Counted from the first letter of the stretch, positions 16,004-26,832 are shown. The stretch: DNA of 64,000 bases from Flavobacteriaceae bacterium PS02334 (GCA_029959295.1 JASCOH010000002.1:124001-188000); one strand, 5' to 3'. The notes: a model not told the origin generated them from the sequence alone. Numbers and translations: made by a program.

Positions 16004-17125
16004 TTAATGGAGTTCCTTCAAATAAGTACATCTTCTTTTGTGAATAACCGGATCAAAATGTTTCCATAAATTGTGAATAGCTGTATTATCAACCAATTCA
16101 GGCGTTCTATAACACATTTTAATTCCTTTTTCAGTAAAAGTTTTATAATATTCATTGAAAATAATCGCAGTCACGCCTTTGCTTTGATATTCAGGATGGA
16201 CGCCTATTAAATAAAAAATCATGTCTTTGCTGTGATTTTTTGCTTTTAATAATTTAAGGAACCCAAAAGGAAAAAGTTTTCCTTTTATTTCTTGCAATGC
16301 TTTTGAGAATGAAGGCATTACGATGCTGAAAGCAACAATATTATGGTCTTTATCTTCTACGAACTTAATGTATTCTGGATTGATAAAACTGATGTATTTC
16401 TTTTTGAAATATTCTTTTTGGATATCGTTAATAGCAACAAAAGAGGACAGGCTTGCATAACTTTCATTGAACAAATCAAACATTTTGTCCACGTGTGGCA
16501 TGACTTCCTTCGTAGTCTTAAAATTTAAAGGTTTTAATTGATATCTTCTGATGACAAGATCATTTACTTTCAAGAAAAACTCTGGTTTTACATTTTCAAA
16601 TGGAAATTTGTTTTCCACATATTCCTTCTCAACTTTAAAACCTAATTTTTCAAAATGTTCTTTATAATAAGGGAAATTGTACCAAGTAATCATTGTTCCC
16701 AATTCGTCAAAACCTTCTGTCAAGACACCGACTTTGTCAAGATTTGAAAATCCCATCGGACCTTCAGCATGTTCTAAATTATTTTCGCGTCCAAATTCAT
16801 AGACTTTTTCTAAAAGCGCTTTGGTCACTTCAATATCATCAATGGTGTCAAACCAGCCAAATCTCGTTTTTTTCTTTCCTTGATTGTTGACTTCGTCCCA
16901 ATTGATGATTGCAGCGATTCTTCCAACAATTTTATTGTCTTTATAAGCTAAATAAAACTTAGCATCTGCATTGGTAAACGCTGGATTTTTAGTTTTATCA
17001 AAGGTTTCCAACTCTTCAGAAATAATCGGTGGAACCCAGTATTTATTGTTTTTATATAATGAAAAAGGAAATTTTACATACTCCTTTAAAAGTGATTTTG
17101 TATTCGCTTCTTTAATTGTTATCAT
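16004..17125 (-). CDS. GNAT-family N-acetyltransferase-like protein (YghO-like)
   Basis: A 373-residue cytosolic protein. The N-terminal part has the lines KFYLAYKDNKIVGRIAAII and GPMGFSNLDKVGVLTEGFDE, typical of a two-domain family related to YghO. The C-terminal part carries a GNAT acetyl-CoA loop, FYLIGVHPEYQSKGVTAIIFNEYY. The acceptor is unknown. The start at 17125 lies 2 bases after the stop of the putative outer-membrane gene upstream, so the two form an operon. It ends at the palindromic terminator at 15916-15949. Confidence 0.8.
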   Translation of the reverse strand: MITIKEANTKSLLKEYVKFPFSLYKNNKYWVPPIISEELETFDKTKNPAFTNADAKFYLAYKDNKIVGRIAAIINWDEVNNQGKKKTRFGWFDTIDDIEVTKALLEKVYEFGRENNLEHAEGPMGFSNLDKVGVLTEGFDELGTMITWYNFPYYKEHFEKLGFKVEKEYVENKFPFENVKPEFFLKVNDLVIRRYQLKPLNFKTTKEVMPHVDKMFDLFNESYASLSSFVAINDIQKEYFKKKYISFINPEYIKFVEDKDHNIVAFSIVMPSFSKALQEIKGKLFPFGFLKLLKAKNHSKDMIFYLIGVHPEYQSKGVTAIIFNEYYKTFTEKGIKMCYRTPELVDNTAIHNLWKHFDPVIHKRRCTYLKELH

Positions 17126-17127
17126 CG

Positions 17128-18096
17128 TTATTCTGTTGGTTCGCCTCCGACTTCATCAAGCCTTTTCTTGTTCTCTTTTTCTTTTTTATCCTTCTTTTTG
17201 TCTTTTGACTTTTCTTCCTCTTTCTTCGGAACTCTGTTCAAAACGTCATTGTAATTTGCGTCAAATCGCCAAGAAACTCCAACTCCTCCATAAAAAATAG
17301 ACGGCGTGTCTTTGACATTTTTACTGATCGAAGCGTCAATCTGAAGATTTTCATGCACCAAATATGCGGCACCGCCACGAGCAACAATATCTGAATAATA
17401 ATCTCCGTCATAACCTTGGAATTCAATAAATGCAGACCATTTTTCGCTCAAGCTTCGTGTTAAAGTGGCAATTATTGCAAGGCTCGAATAATCAGATCCT
17501 ACTTTGTCAGCGATAATATTGGTTACAAAAACAGATTTTCCGAATTGGTTTTGCGTAATTAACATCAATTTCGGACTCAAGGAAGGTTCGTCGCCATAGC
17601 CATAAATGTTTGAAGCGCCAAAATTAGCACCTGCATAAACGCCAACTGCAGGAATAAACTGTCTCCATTTAAACCTGTGATTCGCTTTCCAGCTGTAAAG
17701 ATTTATTTTTTCTTCGTAATTTTTATAAGGATCATAAACTAGATATTTTGCTCCCAAAGTAAATTTCTTTATACCGCTTCTGTTCTCAACGCCAAGCGGA
17801 GTCGTATATCTGTCACCTTGAAACTGAAGGTTTCCAATGAATTCCAACTGCTCTAAAAAGGCGCCATAGCGAAGTGCGACTTCCATTCCAAGACCTTTTG
17901 TCTCGTTATTTGTAAGCTTGTGATCTTCTAAAATTCCATAAACTCCGGCTTCTGCCTGAATTATTGTTTTTCCAACTGAAAATGCCGACATCGACTCACC
18001 TGGTCGGTTTGAATTAATGACGTCAGTAAATTGTGCATAAGTTGCAGTTGTCGAAATTGCAAAAAAGGTCAGTAAAATTGACTTTAATTTAGGCAT
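17128..18096 (-). CDS. Secreted transporter-like protein (MetA-pathway/OM porin type)
   Basis: A 322-residue protein with a signal peptide (MPKLKSILLTFFAISTTATYA-Q) followed by beta-barrel-type strands, including the line FTDVINSNRPGESMSAFSVG seen in PF13557-like putative outer-membrane transporters. The last 35 residues are an unusual run of K and E (KKEEEKSKDKKKDKKEKENK), a highly charged tail after the barrel. I start at the ATG at 18096, since upstream residues to 18138 precede the signal peptide and overlap the promoter box. Forms an operon with the GNAT gene. Confidence 0.75.
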   Translation of the reverse strand: MPKLKSILLTFFAISTTATYAQFTDVINSNRPGESMSAFSVGKTIIQAEAGVYGILEDHKLTNNETKGLGMEVALRYGAFLEQLEFIGNLQFQGDRYTTPLGVENRSGIKKFTLGAKYLVYDPYKNYEEKINLYSWKANHRFKWRQFIPAVGVYAGANFGASNIYGYGDEPSLSPKLMLITQNQFGKSVFVTNIIADKVGSDYSSLAIIATLTRSLSEKWSAFIEFQGYDGDYYSDIVARGGAAYLVHENLQIDASISKNVKDTPSIFYGGVGVSWRFDANYNDVLNRVPKKEEEKSKDKKKDKKEKENKKRLDEVGGEPTE

Positions 18097-18135
18097 ATTT
18101 TTTGAGGTTTTTAGTGTGGATTGGTTATTATAACC

Positions 18136-18143
18136 CAAATGTA
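18136..18143 (-). promoter_or_regulatory. -7 promoter motif for the transporter/GNAT operon
   Basis: Minus-strand TACATTTG, 40 bases upstream of the ATG at 18096; it overlaps the longer alternative reading frame, which argues against the 18138 start. Confidence 0.5.
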
Positions 18144-18219
18144 CTATAATTTATTATTTATTTAAGAACGATATTTTAATTTTAAATATTCTATTTAGTA
18201 ATTTTACAACATTAAATTT

Positions 18220-18495
18220 ATGGCTATGCAAACTGCATCTTTTTTAAACTTACTTGAAACGCTATTAATAATTGTCTTAATTTATTATGCGCTGAAATTT
18301 TTAGCTAGATTGTTTTTTCCGATCATGGTAAAAAGCGTAGTTGAAAAAGCGCAAGAAAATTTTCAGCAACAACAGCAAAATTATCAGAGAAATCAAAATA
18401 CCCAAGATGATTTCGTAAATACAAATCGCAAATCTGACAAACCTCGCGAGACTAAAAAAGTAGGCGAGTACATCGATTATGAAGAAATAGACTAA
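18220..18495 (+). CDS. DUF4834 family single-pass membrane protein
   Basis: A 91-residue protein with one N-terminal membrane helix (LLETLLIIVLIYYALKFLARLFFPIMV), then a Gln/Asn-rich cytoplasmic tail (FQQQQQNYQRNQNTQDDF) and a conserved acidic end (GEYIDYEEID). Length and pattern match the Bacteroidetes family DUF4834, of unknown function. It is upstream of the YfhO gene, and the pair is commonly adjacent in flavobacteria as I recall. Confidence 0.8.
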   Translation: MAMQTASFLNLLETLLIIVLIYYALKFLARLFFPIMVKSVVEKAQENFQQQQQNYQRNQNTQDDFVNTNRKSDKPRETKKVGEYIDYEEID

Positions 18496-18508
18496 ACTTT
18501 TCTTTGAA

Positions 18509-18516
18509 TATATTTG
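18509..18516 (+). promoter_or_regulatory. -7 promoter motif for yfhO
   Basis: TATATTTG followed by CCG, 52 bases before the ATG at 18568. It is only 7 bases from the alternative ATG at 18523, which supports the later start. Confidence 0.45.
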
Positions 18517-18567
18517 CCGTAAATGCGTATCTTCACGCCTTTATTTATTTGTTTTCAATTTAAGCTC

Positions 18568-21024
18568 ATGAAAATAATCAGCAAGTATTATCCTCATTTA
18601 TTGGCCATTTTAGGCTTTGTTTTAGTTTCCTTAATTTATTTCTATCCTGTCATGCAAGGCAAGCAGCTTTATCAGTCTGATATTGCGCAGTATACAGGAA
18701 TGGCCAAAGAACAGAACGATTTTCGTGCTGAAGAAAAACAAGAGCCCTATTGGACAAATTCTGCTTTTGGAGGAATGCCAACTTATCAATTGGGTGCACA
18801 ATATCCAAATGATGCCGTTGGTGGTTTAGATGACGTATTGCGTTTTCTGCCTCGCCCAGCGGATTATTTATTTCTATATTTCTTAGGATTTTACGGACTG
18901 CTTTTGGTCTTAAAAGTGGATCCGCTGAAAGCCTTTTTCGGAGCTTTAGCCTTCGGATTTTCCACTTATTTGATAATTATTCTCGGCGTAGGCCACAATG
19001 CAAAAGCACACGCAATCGCTTATATGCCGATGGTTGTTGCCGGAGTTATTCTCGTTTTCAGGCGAAAATATGTTCTCGGAGGCTTGGTCACGATGATTGC
19101 CGGAGCTTTGGAAATCAATGCCAATCACTTTCAAATGACTTATTATCTGCTGTTTTTGCTTTTGGCAATCGGCATTTACTTTTTGATTAAATATATAAAG
19201 GAGAAAGATTTCAAAGGATTTCTTATTTCCATAGGAGTTTTTACTATCGCCGGAATTCTGGCAATCGGAGCAAATGCAACGAGTTTGATGGCAACTTCAG
19301 AATATGCTGATTTCAGCATGCGTGGCAAAAGCGAGCTCACTTTCAATCCGGATGGGACAAAAAATGATACAAAATCGGCAATGTCTTATGAATATATTAC
19401 CGAATATAGTTATGGTGTTGCAGAAAGCCTAAACTTGATTGCGCCTAGATTATTTGGCGGTTCTAATTCTGAAAAACTAGGAAGCGATTCACATATTTAT
19501 GAATTTATAACAGCGAAAGGTGCAAGTCCAGAAGAAGCAAAAGGCTTTGCGGAAAGCTATGGATATACTTATTGGGGCGACCAGCCGATTGTTGCGGCGC
19601 CGGCATATATCGGAGCGGTAGTTTTCTTTTTATGCGTTTTGGCATTGTTTCATGACAAGCGAAAAATCAAATATGCGTTTTTGGCTGGAGCTGTTTTCTC
19701 ACTGCTTCTTTCATGGGGGAAAAATTTCCCTGCGCTTACTGATTTCTTTATTCATAATGTTCCGATGTATGACAAATTCAGGGCAGTTTCCTCAATTCAG
19801 GTTATTTTAGAATTGTGCATTCCAGTCTTGGCTGTCATGGGATTGCAAAGTTTTTTCAGGTCGGAAAAAGACGAACAGTGGAAATCTTTGAAATGGTCAG
19901 CAATTGCAAGTTTAGGTTTGATAGTTGTGCTTTTCATTGCCAAAGGAATGTTTGATTTTAGCGGTCCGATGGATGCGCGAGTGGAAGAAATGTTCAATCA
20001 ATCTGGCGGGCCAACTTTTGGAACAGACTTTATACAAGCTTTAAAATTAGACAGAAAAAATCTTTATGCAGCCGATTTATTACGCTCAGGCGTTTTAATT
20101 TTCATAGTTGCCGGCCTTTTATGGCTTTACATTAAAAATAAATTATCACACACAATTTCAGTTATTTTAATCGGACTTTTTATGGTCGGAGATTTATTCT
20201 TCGTAGATAAAAAATACGTTGATAGTAGCGGATTTGTTAGTGCGAGAGAAGTAAGAGAACCGTTTCAGCCCACACAATCTGACGAGCAAATTCTTCGTGA
20301 CACAACACATTATAGAGTTTATGAAATTGAAGGAAGACTGCAGGCTAGAACTTCTTATTTCCATAAATCATTGTCAGGTTATAGCGCCGTTCGTCCGAGG
20401 AGAATTGAGCAGCTGTTTGATTACCAGATTGCCAAAAAGAATTTAGAGGTATTGAATATGCTGAACACGAAATATGTGATTCAGGTAGATGAAAAAGGAC
20501 AAGAATATCCAATCATAAATCCAGATGCGAATGGAAATGCATGGTTTGTAAAAAGCGTGAAATTCGTAGATTCTCCAGATGCTGAAATGAAAGCTTTGGA
20601 TAAATTAGACACTAAAAATGAGGCGGTTGTAAATAACAAGGAGTTTAAATTTGCGATTGCAAATTCGTATGTAAAAGATACTACGGCTTCAATTGTAGCT
20701 ACAGTTTACAAGCCAAATCATATAAAATACGTTTCAAATAACCCAAATAAAGGTCTGGCCGTTTTCTCTGAAATTTATTATCCAAAAGGCTGGAATGTAA
20801 CGATTGATGGAAAATCTGCGGAGCATTTTAGAGCAGATTATACGTTAAGAGCTTTAGAAATTCCAGCAGGAAAACATACGATTGAATTCAAATTTGAGCC
20901 TCAAGTTGTCAAAACCGGAAGCACGATTACATTGATTAGTTCCATTATAATGCTGTTGCTTTTATTGGGTGGAATTTATTTTGAAAATAGAAGGAAAAAA
21001 TCAGATTCAGAATTTAAAAATTAA
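18568..21024 (+). CDS. YfhO family membrane protein
   Basis: An 818-residue polytopic inner-membrane protein. An N-terminal helix (HLLAILGFVLVSLIYFYPVMQG) is followed by a conserved loop with QSDIAQYTGM and FGGMPTYQLG, about ten further helices, and a C-terminal soluble periplasmic-type region that ends with one membrane helix and a basic tail. This is the layout of YfhO, a GT-C-like family needed in Firmicutes for glycosylation of teichoic acids; in Bacteroidetes the substrate is unknown. I use the second ATG (18568). It is followed by a glycosyltransferase and a flippase on the same strand, suggesting envelope glycan synthesis. Confidence 0.85.
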   Translation: MKIISKYYPHLLAILGFVLVSLIYFYPVMQGKQLYQSDIAQYTGMAKEQNDFRAEEKQEPYWTNSAFGGMPTYQLGAQYPNDAVGGLDDVLRFLPRPADYLFLYFLGFYGLLLVLKVDPLKAFFGALAFGFSTYLIIILGVGHNAKAHAIAYMPMVVAGVILVFRRKYVLGGLVTMIAGALEINANHFQMTYYLLFLLLAIGIYFLIKYIKEKDFKGFLISIGVFTIAGILAIGANATSLMATSEYADFSMRGKSELTFNPDGTKNDTKSAMSYEYITEYSYGVAESLNLIAPRLFGGSNSEKLGSDSHIYEFITAKGASPEEAKGFAESYGYTYWGDQPIVAAPAYIGAVVFFLCVLALFHDKRKIKYAFLAGAVFSLLLSWGKNFPALTDFFIHNVPMYDKFRAVSSIQVILELCIPVLAVMGLQSFFRSEKDEQWKSLKWSAIASLGLIVVLFIAKGMFDFSGPMDARVEEMFNQSGGPTFGTDFIQALKLDRKNLYAADLLRSGVLIFIVAGLLWLYIKNKLSHTISVILIGLFMVGDLFFVDKKYVDSSGFVSAREVREPFQPTQSDEQILRDTTHYRVYEIEGRLQARTSYFHKSLSGYSAVRPRRIEQLFDYQIAKKNLEVLNMLNTKYVIQVDEKGQEYPIINPDANGNAWFVKSVKFVDSPDAEMKALDKLDTKNEAVVNNKEFKFAIANSYVKDTTASIVATVYKPNHIKYVSNNPNKGLAVFSEIYYPKGWNVTIDGKSAEHFRADYTLRALEIPAGKHTIEFKFEPQVVKTGSTITLISSIIMLLLLLGGIYFENRRKKSDSEFKN

Positions 21025-21037
21025 GTTATCGAGTTGC

Positions 21038-21069
21038 AACTCATGGCTCATAATTCATAACTCATAATT
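21038..21069 (+). repeat. Tandem word repeat AACTCATAATTCATAA before a start codon
   Basis: AACTCATGGCTCATAATTCATAACTCATAATT occupies most of the 45-base gap and abuts the TTG start at 21070. Confidence 0.75.
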
Positions 21070-22356
21070 TTGAAAAAAGTATTAATAATCACGTATTATT
21101 GGCCACCAGCGGGAGGTCCTGGTGTACAGCGCTGGCTGAAGTTTGTGAAGTATTTGCCTGATTTTGGAATCCAACCAATTGTTTATATTCCTGAAAATCC
21201 TACTTATCCAATTATTGATAAAGAATTAGTTTCTGAGGTTTCAGACAAAGCCATTATTTTAAAAAATAAGATTTTTGAACCGTATGGTTTTGCGTCGATT
21301 TTTTCAAAAAATAAAACTAAAAAAATAAGTTCCGGAATTATTCCAAACCAAAGAAAACAGTCTTTTATGGAGAAGCTTTTTCTTTGGATCCGTGGCAACC
21401 TTTTTATTCCCGATGCTCGTGTTTTCTGGGTAAAACCTTCGGTGAAATACTTAGAAAAATACATACAAGAAAACCAAATTGAAACGATTATAACTTCTGG
21501 TCCGCCGCATAGTTTGCACTTGATTGGATTGGGCTTGAAAGAGAAAGTAAATGTAAAATGGTTCGCCGATTTTCGCGATCCTTGGACGACAATTGGCTAT
21601 CATAATAAATTGAGATTGTCAGCTTCGGCATCAAAAAAACACAAAGATTTAGAATCAAAAGTTTTAAATACTGCTGATGTGATTTTGGTGACGAGCAATA
21701 CTACAAAAAAAGAATTTGAAACATTGACATCAAAACCAATTGAAGTCATTACGAATGGTTTTGACGTAGAAAAAATTGAAAATCAGGCTCTTGACCAAAA
21801 ATTTTCTTTAGCGCATATCGGTTCTTTTCTATCTGAAAGAAATCCAAGAATTTTGTGGAAATGCCTGAAAGAATTAGTTAAAGAAAATCCTGATTTTAAA
21901 AATGATTTCCAGTTGAAATTAATCGGCGCGGTAAGCCAAGAAGTTTTGGATGCCATTTCGGAATTCAAACTAGATAAATTTGTCAATAATTTGGGCTATG
22001 TTTCGCATAAAACGGCCGTTGAACACCAAAGAAAATCGCAAGTTTTATTGCTGATTGAAATCAATTCTGAAGAAACAAAAAGCATAATTCCAGGGAAATT
22101 ATTTGAATATATGGTTTCAGAAAGGCCAATTATTGCTATTGGTCCGGAGGGTTCAGATTTTTCAGAAATTATCCAAAATACAAATACAGGAATTTTTGTA
22201 AAATACGATGAAATCGAAAAGTTAAAAGATTCTATTTTGAAGTATTACGAAGAATTTAAAAAAGGAAATCTGAAAGCAAATGCAGTCGGATTGCAACAAT
22301 ACAGCAGAAAAAGCTTGACGGAAAAGCTTTCGAAAGTACTGAAATCTCAAATCTAA
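21070..22356 (+). CDS. Glycosyltransferase (GT4-like)
   Basis: A 428-residue cytosolic glycosyltransferase of the GT-B type. The N-terminus KVLIITYYWPPAGGPGVQRW is the classic GT4 acceptor-domain start. The C-terminal half has the nucleotide-sugar binding region, with the glycine-rich/E block IPGKLFEYMVSERPIIAIGPEGSD. The start codon is TTG at 21070, directly preceded by a repeat; no ATG fits. It sits between YfhO and a polysaccharide flippase, so it probably adds a sugar to a lipid-linked surface glycan. The specific sugar cannot be deduced. Confidence 0.87.
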   Translation: MKKVLIITYYWPPAGGPGVQRWLKFVKYLPDFGIQPIVYIPENPTYPIIDKELVSEVSDKAIILKNKIFEPYGFASIFSKNKTKKISSGIIPNQRKQSFMEKLFLWIRGNLFIPDARVFWVKPSVKYLEKYIQENQIETIITSGPPHSLHLIGLGLKEKVNVKWFADFRDPWTTIGYHNKLRLSASASKKHKDLESKVLNTADVILVTSNTTKKEFETLTSKPIEVITNGFDVEKIENQALDQKFSLAHIGSFLSERNPRILWKCLKELVKENPDFKNDFQLKLIGAVSQEVLDAISEFKLDKFVNNLGYVSHKTAVEHQRKSQVLLLIEINSEETKSIIPGKLFEYMVSERPIIAIGPEGSDFSEIIQNTNTGIFVKYDEIEKLKDSILKYYEEFKKGNLKANAVGLQQYSRKSLTEKLSKVLKSQI

Positions 22357-22371
22357 TATCTCAAATCTAAA

Positions 22372-23847
22372 ATGGGAATCGTATTAAATCAATCTGCCAA
22401 AAACATTGCCGTGACCTATTTTGGTTTCGGAATTGGCGCTATTAATGCGATGTTTCTATACACCAGTTTCCTTGGAAAAACCCATCTTGGAATCGTTACT
22501 TTTTTACTTTCCGCAGCAAATATTATGATGCCGTTAATGGCTTTTGGAGTCCAAAGTACGCTGATTCGATTTTACAATAGATATAAAGACGAAACCGAAC
22601 GCGAGCGTTTTTTGAGTTTTATGCTTTTGATGCCTTTATTTCTGATTGTTCCAATTTGTATCATTACTTTTTTTGGCTATGATGTTATCGCTTCCATAAT
22701 TATTGGCAACAATCCAACCGTTGAACCATTCCTTTGGCTGATACCGATTATCGGTATTTTTATGGGCTATTTCGAAGTGTTTTATGCTTGGGTAAAAGTG
22801 CACATGAAGTCCGTTTTTGGGAATTTTATAAGCGAAGTTTTGGTTCGGGCTTTGATTTCAATGATGCTTTTTGCAGTACATTTTGATTGGGTAAGCAAGG
22901 AATTTTTTATTTATAGCCTGACTGCAATTTACGGATTGCAAACACTGGCTATGTTTATTTATGCAATAAAAGTGCATCGCCCGATTATTCAATTTAAGAT
23001 TCCTGAAAAAGCTAGAGAGATTTTCGGCTATTCATTTTTTATCATTTTATCAGGAAGCGTTGCCGTTTTTCTGTTGGATTTTGATAAAGTAATGATTCCG
23101 GCCTATTTGAAAATTGGTGAAAATGCGGTGTATTCTGTAGCCATTTTTATCGCGACAGTAATTGCAGTTCCAAGTCGTGCAATGCTCCAAATTATTTACC
23201 CAATTACGGCAAAATTGATGAGCGAAGATAAAATGGAGGAATTGGATGATTTGTATAAAAAAAGCGCCATCAACCTGCAGGTTTTTGGTGGTTTGGTCAT
23301 GCTCGGAATTTTTCTAAACATAAAACAGCTTTACTTAATCATTCCAGGAAATTATTCTGGAGGAATTTTGACCGTTTTCATGATCGGGCTCGGAAAGTTT
23401 TACGATGCCATTTTAGGAAACAACAATGCCATAATTTTAAACACGAAATATTACCGAATGGTGCTGCTTTTCGGATTGCTTTTGGTATTGATGATGGTGG
23501 TTTTGGTGATGATTTTTGTCCCGATGTACGGAATTACCGGCGCAGCTTTGGCAACTTTGATTTCGATGTTTATTTACAACACGGTCAAGCTTTTGTTTGT
23601 AGTAAAAAAGATGAATTTGTATCCGTTTACAATAAATACGCTCAAATCTTTTGCCGTATTGATCGGCGTTTTCTGCCTGTTTTATTTCTGGGATTTTCCT
23701 TTTAATCCTTTTATAAGCATCGTTTTGAAATCAATTTTAATTACAATAGTTTACGTTTATTTGAACTACATTTTTAAAATTTCTACGGATATTAATTACG
23801 TTTTGAAAAATGTGACTTCTAAGATTTTCAGTTACGTCCAAAAATAA
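22372..23847 (+). CDS. Polysaccharide flippase (Wzx/MVF-like)
   Basis: A 491-residue protein with about 14 hydrophobic helices starting NQSAKNIAVTYFGFGIGAINAMF, typical of oligosaccharide flippases of the MOP superfamily (polysaccharide_synt type). Such proteins turn undecaprenyl-linked glycans across the inner membrane. It begins 15 bases after the glycosyltransferase, and the gap consists of the repeated word ATCTCAAATCTAA. It is the last gene of the yfhO-GT-flippase set and is followed by a terminator. Confidence 0.88.
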   Translation: MGIVLNQSAKNIAVTYFGFGIGAINAMFLYTSFLGKTHLGIVTFLLSAANIMMPLMAFGVQSTLIRFYNRYKDETERERFLSFMLLMPLFLIVPICIITFFGYDVIASIIIGNNPTVEPFLWLIPIIGIFMGYFEVFYAWVKVHMKSVFGNFISEVLVRALISMMLFAVHFDWVSKEFFIYSLTAIYGLQTLAMFIYAIKVHRPIIQFKIPEKAREIFGYSFFIILSGSVAVFLLDFDKVMIPAYLKIGENAVYSVAIFIATVIAVPSRAMLQIIYPITAKLMSEDKMEELDDLYKKSAINLQVFGGLVMLGIFLNIKQLYLIIPGNYSGGILTVFMIGLGKFYDAILGNNNAIILNTKYYRMVLLFGLLLVLMMVVLVMIFVPMYGITGAALATLISMFIYNTVKLLFVVKKMNLYPFTINTLKSFAVLIGVFCLFYFWDFPFNPFISIVLKSILITIVYVYLNYIFKISTDINYVLKNVTSKIFSYVQK

Positions 23848-23880
23848 TAAATCCCGCAAACCTCACAGTCGCGGGATTTA
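23848..23880 (+). terminator. Rho-independent terminator
   Basis: TAAATCCCGC / GCGGGATTTA, a 10-bp stem with a 13-base loop, overlapping the end of the flippase gene. Confidence 0.75.
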
Positions 23881-24028
23881 TAACAAACCTAACCAACCAA
23901 TTTTAATAATCAACCAAATTATTAAATTCTTATTAGAATAACCAGTTCTAATATTATATTTTATTTCAAGTTTCGTGCCAAAGTTAAAATGTCAGCTTTT
24001 TGGAACTCATAATTTATGTTAAACAGTT

Positions 24029-26815
24029 CTATAGCTTTTCTTTCAAGTATTTTCCTGTAATTGAGCTTTTGTTTTTTACGATATCCTCGGGAGTTCCTGA
24101 AGCGATTAATTGTCCTCCATTTTCTCCGCCTTCGGGACCGATGTCAATAATATAATCAGCACATTTTATCAAATCTAAATTATGCTCAATCACGATAATC
24201 GAATGTCCTTTGTCTAAAAGCGCGTCAAACGAAGCCAATAATTTTTTGATATCGTGGAAATGTAATCCTGTCGTCGGTTCATCAAAAACAAATAGCGCCT
24301 TGTCTTTCGTAGATCCTTTAACCAAAAATGATGCCAATTTGATACGTTGTGCTTCCCCGCCAGAAAGCGTTGAAGACGACTGTCCTAATTGAACATAACC
24401 CAATCCAACATCTTGTAAAGGCTGTAATTTCTGAGTGATTTTCGCCTGTCCATTTTCCTTGAAAAAAGAAACCGCATCGTCGATTGTCATCGTTAAAATG
24501 TCGTCGATATTTTTTCCTTCGTAAGCGACTTCGAGGATTTCTTTTTTGAAACGTTTTCCGTTGCAAGTATCGCAAAGCAGTTGAACGTCGGCCATGAAAA
24601 CCATTTCCACATTGATAGAACCTTCGCCTTTGCAGGTTTCGCAACGACCTCCGTCAACATTAAAAGAGAAATGTTTTGGCTGGTAATTTCTGATTTGTGA
24701 TAATTTCTGCTTTGCAAATAAATCACGAATATCGTCGTAAGCCTTGATATAAGTCACCGGATTAGATCGCGAACTTCTTCCAATCGGATTTTGGTCTACA
24801 TATTCAATATGTTTGATCGCCTGGTAACTTCCGGTCATTTCCGTAAACTGTCCGGCTTTTTCGCCAACGCCTTCCAACACTTTTTGCATCGCTGGAAAAA
24901 GGATTTTTTTGACCAAAGTACTTTTTCCGCTACCCGAAACTCCAGTGATCACGGTCAAAACTTCCAAAGGAAAACGGACGTCAATATTTTGAAGGTTATT
25001 TTCGCGAGCGCCTTTGATGTCAATAAAATTTTTATGCTTTCTGCGGATTCTCGGCGTCTTGATTTCTTCTTCTCCATTCAAATATTTTGCCGTCAAAGAA
25101 TCTGCTTTCAAGATTTCTTCATAAGTTCCTTGCGCGACTAATTCTCCGCCAAAAGTTCCAGCTTCCGGACCGATGTCAATGATCATATCGGCCGCTTTCA
25201 TAATGTCTTCGTCGTGTTCAACAACGATTACGGTATTTCCAAGGTCACGTAGCGAAAGCAAAACTTTAATCAATCTTTCCGTGTCTTTTGGATGCAGACC
25301 AATACTCGGCTCGTCCAAAATATACATCGAGCCGACCAAACTGCTTCCCAAAGAGGTCGCCAAATTGATTCGTTGTGATTCTCCACCAGAAAGCGTGGCT
25401 GAATTTCGGTTCAAAGTCAGATAATCCAAACCAACTTCTGTCAAGAAAGCCAAGCGATTGTTGATTTCCAAAAGCAATCTTTTTGCTACTTTAATATCAT
25501 ATTCAGAAAGTTCTAAATTTTTGAAAAAAGTAACCAAATGTTTAATTGGCAAATCGACCAAATCTGAAATCGTCTTGTTGTTGATTTTAATGTAATTCGC
25601 TTCATCACGAAGACGTTTTCCGCGACAATCAGGGCATTTTGTTTTGCCACGATAACGAGAAAGCATCACGCGATTCTGGATTTTATAGTTTTTGACTTCC
25701 AATTCCCTGAAGAAATCGTTCAATCCGACAAACTCTTTATTTCCTTTCCAAACCAGCGCTTTTTGTTCATCAGTCAATTGAAAATAGGGCTTGTGAATCG
25801 GGAAATCAAATTTATGTCCTTTCTTCACCAATTCGTCTCTGTAAAAGCTCATGCTTTCGCCTCGCCACGGATAAATTGCATTTTCAAAAATCGATAAAGC
25901 CGTATTCGGAATCACTAATTCTTCATCAATTCCAATAATATTTCCATAACCTTGACACGTCGGGCAAGCGCCATACGGATTATTAAAACTGAACAAATGA
26001 ACGTTCGGCTCAAAGAATTGGATTCCGTCCAACTCAAAATTATTGCTGTATGTTTTTTTGTTTTCGGTACCTAATTCTTGCAAGTAACAAATTCCTTTTC
26101 CTTCGTAAAAAGCAGTCTGAACCGCATCTGCCAAACGATTATAGAATTCTTCTTCGTCTTTCACGACAATTCTGTCGATGATTAAAAGGATGTCTTTATT
26201 GTCTAAAGAATGGCTTTCGATTTCATCTAAACGAATCATTTCGTTGTTGACCAAAATCCTTGCAAAACCTTGCTGCAATAACGCTTTTAGTTTGTCTTCT
26301 AACGCGCGTCCTTCCTCCAAATGAATAGGAGCGAGGAGCAACCATTTGCTTTCAGGTTCAAAATTTTTGACGTCGTTCATTACGTCAGAAACCGTATCTT
26401 TTTTTACTTCTTGGCCTGAAACCGGTGAAAAAGTCTTTCCGATTCTTGCAAAAAGCAATTTTAAGTAGTCATAAATTTCGGTAGAAGTTCCGACAGTTGA
26501 ACGCGCATTTGTGGTATTTACTTTTTGTTCAATGGCGATTGCCGGAGCGATTCCTTTGATATAATCCACTTTTGGCTTGTCTAATCTGCCTAGAAACTGC
26601 CTTGCATATGAAGACAGGCTTTCTACATATCTTCGCTGTCCTTCGGCATATAAAGTGTCAAACGCCAGGCTCGATTTTCCAGAGCCGGAAAGTCCCGTAA
26701 TTACGACTAATTTATTGCGAGGAATCACGACGTCCAAATTCTTAAGATTGTGAATTTGAGCGCCTTTGATAATAATATTTGATTTTGGTTCGATTTTTGT
26801 AATATCTATGATCAT
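24029..26815 (-). CDS. uvrA: UvrABC excision-repair ATPase UvrA
   Basis: A 928-residue damage-recognition ATPase of nucleotide-excision repair. It has two ABC modules: Walker [10 protein letters not shown] (41-49) and GVSGSGKST, signatures LSGGESQR and LSGGEAQR, and Walker [13 protein letters not shown] and [12 protein letters not shown]. The C-terminal zinc module is present (CETCKGEG...CDTCNGKR). The first zinc module is incomplete: the usual CPxCG pair before FSFNNP is replaced by NNFELDG, leaving only CPTC and a distant CPDC. The start at 26815 is preferred over an ATG 66 bases upstream because a TAACTTTG promoter box lies in between. Confidence 0.96.
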   Translation of the reverse strand: MIIDITKIEPKSNIIIKGAQIHNLKNLDVVIPRNKLVVITGLSGSGKSSLAFDTLYAEGQRRYVESLSSYARQFLGRLDKPKVDYIKGIAPAIAIEQKVNTTNARSTVGTSTEIYDYLKLLFARIGKTFSPVSGQEVKKDTVSDVMNDVKNFEPESKWLLLAPIHLEEGRALEDKLKALLQQGFARILVNNEMIRLDEIESHSLDNKDILLIIDRIVVKDEEEFYNRLADAVQTAFYEGKGICYLQELGTENKKTYSNNFELDGIQFFEPNVHLFSFNNPYGACPTCQGYGNIIGIDEELVIPNTALSIFENAIYPWRGESMSFYRDELVKKGHKFDFPIHKPYFQLTDEQKALVWKGNKEFVGLNDFFRELEVKNYKIQNRVMLSRYRGKTKCPDCRGKRLRDEANYIKINNKTISDLVDLPIKHLVTFFKNLELSEYDIKVAKRLLLEINNRLAFLTEVGLDYLTLNRNSATLSGGESQRINLATSLGSSLVGSMYILDEPSIGLHPKDTERLIKVLLSLRDLGNTVIVVEHDEDIMKAADMIIDIGPEAGTFGGELVAQGTYEEILKADSLTAKYLNGEEEIKTPRIRRKHKNFIDIKGARENNLQNIDVRFPLEVLTVITGVSGSGKSTLVKKILFPAMQKVLEGVGEKAGQFTEMTGSYQAIKHIEYVDQNPIGRSSRSNPVTYIKAYDDIRDLFAKQKLSQIRNYQPKHFSFNVDGGRCETCKGEGSINVEMVFMADVQLLCDTCNGKRFKKEILEVAYEGKNIDDILTMTIDDAVSFFKENGQAKITQKLQPLQDVGLGYVQLGQSSSTLSGGEAQRIKLASFLVKGSTKDKALFVFDEPTTGLHFHDIKKLLASFDALLDKGHSIIVIEHNLDLIKCADYIIDIGPEGGENGGQLIASGTPEDIVKNKSSITGKYLKEKL

Positions 26816-26832
26816 AGCATAATTTGAGAAAG

